Shown here piece by piece: positions 59,337-64,000 of a DNA stretch of 64,000 nucleotides. How positions within the stretch are numbered: the stretch's first letter is position 1; every line of letters starts with the position of its first letter. The notes below the pieces were generated by a model. That model was not told the DNA's origin, searched no databases, and was given only the letters and a program-made list of their open reading frames with translations. Both the position numbers and the translations under genes were made by a program. The DNA lies in NCBI RefSeq assembly GCF_017573465.1, contig NZ_JAGEPF010000018.1, forward strand, positions 1 through 64,000, read 5' to 3'. The DNA comes from Actinomadura violacea (GTDB lineage: Bacteria; Actinomycetota; Actinomycetes; Streptosporangiales; Streptosporangiaceae).

Positions 59337-59948
59337 TCATGCATCGCAACCTTCTGCCCGAGCCGCCCCCAGCTCACGAGTGCCTCGCGTCGCAAGCTCT
59401 GGGGCATCGGCGCCGGTGTGCTCGCCGGTCAGCAGAGCGGGCAGCTTCTCGAAGTGGGGGATCCGGGTGACAATGACCTGCGGTTCCTCGGGGAGTGACT
59501 GCCATCCGACGTAGACGGTGCGGATACGGCCCCTGGCAGCGGGGAGGATGCTGTGCTCGATGTCACTCCCGCACATGACCAGGTGTTCCGGCCGGACTTG
59601 GAGGTCGGCGAGGATGTCGCGGTACAGCATCGGGAAGAGCTGCGGGTCGGGGTGGCGCCGCTTGCGGCTGCTGGTCTGGTAGATGCGGTCGCCGAACAGC
59701 GCGCCGATGCCCCGGACGTCCAGAGCGGGCCGGATGTCGCGGTCCGGCATGGTGTCGGCGACCACCGCGAGGGTGACGCCGCCGGTCTCGTGCAGCTGGC
59801 GGAGCGTGGCTGCGGCGTACCGGCACACCGGCCGCATCATCGTCGCCACGTCGAGCGGGTCACAGGAGCTGGTCAACACGTCGTAGCCGACCAGCAGGTG
59901 GGTGATGCGGCCGCCGTGCCCCTTGGCGCGGAACAGATGGTTGGTCAT
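59337..59948 (-). CDS. HAD-like phosphatase, altered active site (protein B)
   Basis: 203 residues, ATG start. Motif I reads LLVGYDVLTSSC: the nucleophile Asp position is Gly, while the second Asp remains. Motif II VVADTMPD lacks Ser/Thr; motif III has KRRHPDPQLF (Lys); motif IV is MCGSDIEHSI. Together with protein A this shows mirror-image loss of the two catalytic Asp residues. Confidence 0.7.
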   Translation of the reverse strand: MTNHLFRAKGHGGRITHLLVGYDVLTSSCDPLDVATMMRPVCRYAAATLRQLHETGGVTLAVVADTMPDRDIRPALDVRGIGALFGDRIYQTSSRKRRHPDPQLFPMLYRDILADLQVRPEHLVMCGSDIEHSILPAARGRIRTVYVGWQSLPEEPQVIVTRIPHFEKLPALLTGEHTGADAPELATRGTRELGAARAEGCDA

Positions 59949-60162
59949 CGGCGAGGCGTCTTTCGCGTATGGGGATCGGGAAAGGGATCTGGTCCTGCAG
60001 GTGTCGGCGGTCCGAGGCCGGGGCCGGATGGAGCCGGGCCGGACGGGCCGGGGCCTGCGCGGGATCGCAGCGGCCGCGACCGCGCTCCTGTCCCGCCGAT
60101 AGGGGCGGGTATCACGCCAGTGCGCCGGGCGAGGCGACCGGCGGATCTGCGCCGCCACTGGT

Positions 60163-61191
60163 TCACCGCGTCCTCCGGTCGACGATGCGGCTGGTGAGGC
60201 AGGCGCGCATCCGGACCGGCGGGTGGATCGGGGAGGTCCGCACGATCCGCAGGTACCAGGGGGCGCGCCGCATGGTGTCGAGGACCGCGGCGTGCCAGGC
60301 GGCGGCGCCGTCGCCGGCGGTGCCTGCCGCGGCGGTGTCGGCGGTGAGTTCCCGCGCCCAGGCGACGCCGATCAGCGCGGCGGCGAGTACCGGGACGGCC
60401 ACCCAGAGCGCGGCGGGTGCCAGGAGCAGACCGAGCAGCATCCATCCCGCTGTCATGGCCATTCCCCACAGGAGGTGGATCCGGCGTTGCAGCCGGGTGG
60501 TGTGCTGCAGTTCGTGGGCGAGCACCCACCGCAGCTGATCGACGGTGCCGAGCAACCGGTCGCCGACGATGATCATCGGCGGCGACAGGCAGACGACGGC
60601 GCCGATCCGCATGAGCGGCGGAGCGTCGGGCTCGGTGATGTAGACCGGCACGTCGGTGCCGAACCGGGCGGACGCCAAAGCCCGGGCGTTGTCGATGACC
60701 GCCGCCGCCTGCGGCGGAAGCTGTGGCGCCGCACGTCGCCGGCGTTCATAGGTCGCACGGGGGGCGAGCGTGCGGACCTTTTTGATCGGGCGGACCTTCA
60801 GGGTGACGAGCCGGAGGATCTGCGGTGTCATGAGTTTGCCGACCACGAGCGCGGCTCCCGCCGCCCACGCCGGGCCCGCGGTGGAGCGCACCAGCATTCC
60901 TGCTCCGAGCAGCGCCGCTGCCAGGGCGTAGAGCCCGATGATTCGGAGCCCTGCGGCTCGCTTGGAGGCGATCCCGCGGTAGAGGGCCTCGTGCACAGGA
61001 GTCGCGAACTCGACGACCTCGGTGTCCGGATCGATGGTCTCCGTGCCGGCCCGGCCGGGCGCCGTCGGCGCGGCGCTCGACGCCTCCCGACCGGACTCGG
61101 CCCCCTCAGGTTCCGCAGCGGGTTCCGCGTCGGGTCCGGTGTCGGGTGCCGTGTCGGGTGCGGGCGGCGGGGACTGCTGCGGGCGGGTCAT
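60163..61191 (-). CDS. M48-like membrane metallopeptidase
   Basis: 342 residues. The zinc motif LAHELQHTTRL (HExxH) is near residue 245, and RELTADTAAAGT supplies the third ligand Glu. Hydrophobic segments near 80-100 and 265-300 place it in the membrane. The Ala/Pro-rich N-terminus is disordered. The ATG overlaps the methyltransferase stop (ATGA). May process a membrane or envelope protein. Confidence 0.85.
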   Translation of the reverse strand: MTRPQQSPPPAPDTAPDTGPDAEPAAEPEGAESGREASSAAPTAPGRAGTETIDPDTEVVEFATPVHEALYRGIASKRAAGLRIIGLYALAAALLGAGMLVRSTAGPAWAAGAALVVGKLMTPQILRLVTLKVRPIKKVRTLAPRATYERRRRAAPQLPPQAAAVIDNARALASARFGTDVPVYITEPDAPPLMRIGAVVCLSPPMIIVGDRLLGTVDQLRWVLAHELQHTTRLQRRIHLLWGMAMTAGWMLLGLLLAPAALWVAVPVLAAALIGVAWARELTADTAAAGTAGDGAAAWHAAVLDTMRRAPWYLRIVRTSPIHPPVRMRACLTSRIVDRRTR

Positions 61192-62063
61192 CGGTGGGTT
61201 GTTTCCTTGGTGGTGGGTGTGCGGGCCAGGCCGCCCCAGGCGTGGACGGGCGGGTTGTGGCCGGGGTGGGGGTGCCATCGGTGGATCGGCACCACGCCTG
61301 GTTCGGTCAGGTCCATGCCGGTGCCCGCGAGCAGGCGGGTGAGCTGGGCGGGGGTGCGCAGGTACCAGGGGTCGGCGCCGGTGGCGTTGTAGCCCTGCAC
61401 GGCTTTGGTCAGGGCGGTGCTGGTGGCGGTGCTGGCGGCGGTGATGTCGCACACCGCCAGGTAGCCGCCGGGCGTGAGCGCGTCGGCCAACCGGGAGACG
61501 ATGCGCCGGGCGGCGGAGTCGCAGGGGTCGCTGATCGGGATATGCCGCAGCACCGACATCAGCAGGACCGCGACCGGCTCGCCGAAGTCCAGCCAGCCCC
61601 GGGCGGCGGCCAGCAGCGCGTCGGGGTCGGTCAGGTCGGCGTCGATGACGCCGACGGCTCCGCCCGGCGCGGACCGCAGCCACGCCCGCGCGTGGGCCAG
61701 CACCAGCGGATCGTTGTCGACATAGACCACCCGGGCGTCCTCGACCACCTGCTGAGCCGCGGTGTGGCTGGGCGTGCCGGGCGGCAGACCGACCCCGACG
61801 TCGACGAACTGGCGGACCCCTGCGCGCGCGAGCCGGGTCACCAGGCGCAGGGTGAACTCCTCGCAGGCGCGGGCGAGGACATCGATGGCTGGGTAGATCG
61901 CCCGGAACCGCTCGCCGCTCACCTGGTCGGCCCGGAAGTTGTCCTTCCCGTTCAGCCAGTAACCCCAGATCCGGGCCGAGTGCGGGACCGCGGCATCAAT
62001 ACCCGACAGCTGCCTCTCGGCTTCCCGCCAGTCGAACGAGCCGGTGCCCTTCACGGCGCCCAC
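61188..62063 (-). CDS. SAM-dependent methyltransferase, DUF574 (PF04672) family
   Basis: 291 residues. VPHSARIWGYWLNGKDNF, QFVDVGVGLPPGTPSH, VVYVDNDPLVLAHARAWL and LMSVLRHIPISDP are the family blocks, as in the copy at 21-22 kb. Coupled to the M48-like peptidase gene and read in the same direction as the P450 genes. Acceptor unknown. Between it and the P450 gene (62064-62375) no gene is supported. Confidence 0.9.
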   Translation of the reverse strand: MGAVKGTGSFDWREAERQLSGIDAAVPHSARIWGYWLNGKDNFRADQVSGERFRAIYPAIDVLARACEEFTLRLVTRLARAGVRQFVDVGVGLPPGTPSHTAAQQVVEDARVVYVDNDPLVLAHARAWLRSAPGGAVGVIDADLTDPDALLAAARGWLDFGEPVAVLLMSVLRHIPISDPCDSAARRIVSRLADALTPGGYLAVCDITAASTATSTALTKAVQGYNATGADPWYLRTPAQLTRLLAGTGMDLTEPGVVPIHRWHPHPGHNPPVHAWGGLARTPTTKETTHR

Positions 62064-62375
62064 GACCCGGGCTCGGGCTCGGGTGCTCGCCCAGGGGCCG
62101 CCGCCCGGCGTACCGCCGCGGCGACCCGGCCGGGGCGCGGGTGAACCCGCGGCCCGGTCTGAAGGGACCGGGGCTGCCGGGCGAGGCCGCTGGCCGCCGC
62201 GGTCACCACGCCAGGGCCGACCGGCACGGGGCCGACCGGAATGGGGCCGGGTGCGCGTGAGATCAGCATGGGTCTTCTGCCTGGTCGAAGGGGTGAGCGG
62301 GCTGGTAGGGAGGGGGAGCCGCGTCGGGCGGCCGCCGGAGCGGAGTCGCCGGGTGGCCGCCCGAGGCGGCTGGTG

Positions 62376-63728
62376 TCACCTGGGTGGTGCGCCGTCGAGG
62401 TGGACCGGCAGGTCGGTCGGGCAGTTGGTGAACATCGAGGGGACCTGAGTGAGGTCGTCGTCGGGGACGGCGAGCGTCAGGTCGGGGTGGCGGTCGAACA
62501 GTGCGTGCAGGGCGATGCGGGCTTCGAGGCGGGCCAGGGGCGCGCCGAGGCAGTAGTGGGCGCCGACGCCGAAGGCCAGGTGCTGGGTGTTGGCGCGGGT
62601 GATGTCGAAGCGGTCGGCGGTGGGGCCGTGGACGTCGGGGTCGCGGCCGACGCCCCCGTACAGGCCGATCAGGAGCTGGCCGGGCGGGATGGTGGTGCCG
62701 CCGATCGGGACGGCGGCCTTGGTGTATCCGGCGACCAGGTAGTTGATCACGCCGTCGTAGCGCAGGGTCTCCTCGACCACGGCGCTCCAGCCTTCGGGCG
62801 GGAGGGTCTTGGCGTGGGCGAGCTGGTCGGGGTGGGCGAGCAGGGCGCGGACCGCGTTGGTGATCAGGGTGAAGGTGGTCTCGTGGCCGGCGACCACCAG
62901 CAGCCAGAGCGTGTCGATCAGCTGCCGGTGCGTCAGGGCGTCGCCGTCGTCGTCGCGGACGCCGATCAGGGCGCTGGTCAGGTCGGCGCCGGGCCGTGAC
63001 CGGCGCCGCTCGACCAGTTCACCCAGCAGCTCCAAGCGGCCGGTCTCGACGTCGGCGGCGTCCTTTGCGGTCTTGTCGCCGGTGCGCATCAGGGCGTCGA
63101 CCAGGGCGCGCATGCGGGGCCGCATCGGGTCGGGGATGCCGAGCAGCCGGCAGATCACGCCCATGGGGATGGTGTAGGCGTAGTGCGCGCGCAGGTCGAC
63201 GGCGCCCTCCACGCCCTCCGTGCCGGGGCTGCGGTGGTCGGGCAGGGCGTCCAGGGCGTCGTGGACGATGCGGGTGATGTCGCCGGCCATCTCCTCGACC
63301 CGGCGGGCGGTGAACACCCGGCTGATCATCTGGCGGAGGCGGCGGTGCTCGGGGTCGTCGAGGAAGAACATGTTGGTCAGGCCGATGAACATGCCGGCCA
63401 GCGGCCAGTCGTCGGGGACCAGCCCGTCGCGGTAGGCGGCCCAGTGCCGGTGCGCGACCCGGGAGATGTCGGGGTGGCGGCTGAGCCGGCCGAGGAGGTC
63501 GTGGCGGGTGACCGCCCAGGCGTGGACGGTGTCGGGCAGGCCGGGCAGCACGGTCCGCACGACCGGTCCGGCGGCGCGGAGCCGGGCCATCTCGCCGTGC
63601 GGGTCGGCGCCGTCGGGGTCGATGGACACGATCGGGACCGCCGGCTCCGCGCCGCCGGAGCGGACCTCGGGCTGCTGGTCGGACTGCTGGTCGGGCCGGG
63701 TGTCGGGGCGGCTGGGGTGAGGGGTCAT
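62376..63728 (-). CDS. Cytochrome P450
   Basis: 450 residues, ATG after GGGAGGAAACCG. The I-helix motif LVVAGHETTFTLIT (oxygen activation), EETLRYDG (ExxR) and the heme-binding FGVGAHYCLGAPLARLE (Cys ligand near 405) are intact. A soluble bacterial CYP, probably in a biosynthetic or hydroxylating step. Partner ferredoxin not seen. Confidence 0.93.
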   Translation of the reverse strand: MTPHPSRPDTRPDQQSDQQPEVRSGGAEPAVPIVSIDPDGADPHGEMARLRAAGPVVRTVLPGLPDTVHAWAVTRHDLLGRLSRHPDISRVAHRHWAAYRDGLVPDDWPLAGMFIGLTNMFFLDDPEHRRLRQMISRVFTARRVEEMAGDITRIVHDALDALPDHRSPGTEGVEGAVDLRAHYAYTIPMGVICRLLGIPDPMRPRMRALVDALMRTGDKTAKDAADVETGRLELLGELVERRRSRPGADLTSALIGVRDDDGDALTHRQLIDTLWLLVVAGHETTFTLITNAVRALLAHPDQLAHAKTLPPEGWSAVVEETLRYDGVINYLVAGYTKAAVPIGGTTIPPGQLLIGLYGGVGRDPDVHGPTADRFDITRANTQHLAFGVGAHYCLGAPLARLEARIALHALFDRHPDLTLAVPDDDLTQVPSMFTNCPTDLPVHLDGAPPR

Positions 63729-63795
63729 CGGTTTCCTCCCGAGGTCGGGAACTGATGGGGGTGCGGCGGGGGGCCGGATCGGGTGCTGGCGCTGG

Positions 63796-64000
63796 TCAGG
63801 TGCGGGGCGGGGTGGAGAAGCGGACGGGCAGGACGGCGGGGCGGCGGGCCCAGGGGGAGGGCTCGTAGGGGATGTCTTCTGGGGGGATCGCCAGCTGCAT
63901 GGCGGGCAGGAGCCGCAGGGCGGTGTCGACGGCGGTACGGGCGATGAGCCGGGCGGGGATCTTGGCGGGGCAGGCGTGGTGTCCGGCGCTGAAGGCCAGG
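63796..64000 (-). CDS. Cytochrome P450, C-terminal part (runs off the window)
   Basis: The leftward frame enters from the right edge as LAFSAGHHACPAKIPARLIA and ends PSPWARRPAVLPVRFSTPPR, then stop. FSAGHHACPA is a heme-binding loop with CPA instead of CLG, typical of a distinct P450 subgroup. The gene is incomplete here. It lies 67 bp upstream of the other P450 gene, so a tandem pair on one transcript is likely. Confidence 0.85.
   Translation of the reverse strand, partial: LAFSAGHHACPAKIPARLIARTAVDTALRLLPAMQLAIPPEDIPYEPSPWARRPAVLPVRFSTPPRT

Noticed and set aside
1..64000. tRNA genes or transposase/IS genes
   Set aside because: I scanned for TTCGAAT-type T-loops and transposase motifs and saw none convincing; tRNAscan-SE and ISfinder would be needed to be certain.

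Overview
The window is very GC-rich DNA from a filamentous actinomycete. The evidence is coding style (GTG and TTG starts, dense ATGA and GTGA overlaps) and lineage-typical families: DUF574 SAM methyltransferases, XRE/DUF5753 regulators, DUF6283, DUF6907, and a cyclase-like protein. A Streptosporangiales or Thermomonosporaceae-like host is a guess only. No rRNA, tRNA or core housekeeping operon was seen, so this is an accessory region.

Layout. 0-3.4 kb: a membrane protein, an ATP-grasp remnant, and an HTH-phosphotransferase behind a striking double operator. 3.7-4.1 kb: two decayed CRISPR arrays with different repeats and no cas genes. 4.3-12.2 kb: an integrative module, with a tyrosine recombinase and two small genes read leftwards, divergent from a translationally coupled operon (DUF6283 protein, a 706-residue unknown) read rightwards across an intergenic region rich in inverted repeats. 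12.4-18.3 kb: a PIN-like protein, a TauD-like oxygenase, and a probable defence island (HEPN protein with zinc finger, Mrr-like nuclease fusion, TIGR02391/HEPN protein). 18.5-25.1 kb: a NUDIX fusion, gene remnants, small DNA-binding proteins, a DUF5753 regulator with its DUF574 methyltransferase, a cyclase-like protein, and a PPOX-family gene broken by a stop codon. 25.3-28.6 kb: OsmC-like protein, sugar nucleotidyltransferase, phosphotransferase.

28.6-46.8 kb: a long, mostly leftward series of short unfamiliar genes around a serine recombinase, including a von Willebrand A protein, a secreted nuclease, a membrane-anchored Mrr-like nuclease and DUF6907. It looks like an integrated plasmid or phage-like element. 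Scattered through it are three long stem-loop elements (32.4, 40.8 and 46.8 kb). They share one architecture and a conserved internal loop, and their stems differ by base-pair-preserving changes. This is the best candidate for an undescribed element in the window.

47-64 kb: an MFS exporter and small unknown genes, then a metabolic/regulatory stretch: GH36 alpha-galactosidase-like enzyme, 2'-5' RNA ligase-like protein, EEP phosphatase/nuclease, XRE/DUF5753 regulator, two HAD-like proteins with altered active sites, M48-like peptidase, DUF574 methyltransferase, a complete cytochrome P450, and the 3' end of a second P450 running off the window. All functions are inferred from sequence motifs. 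No database search was run.
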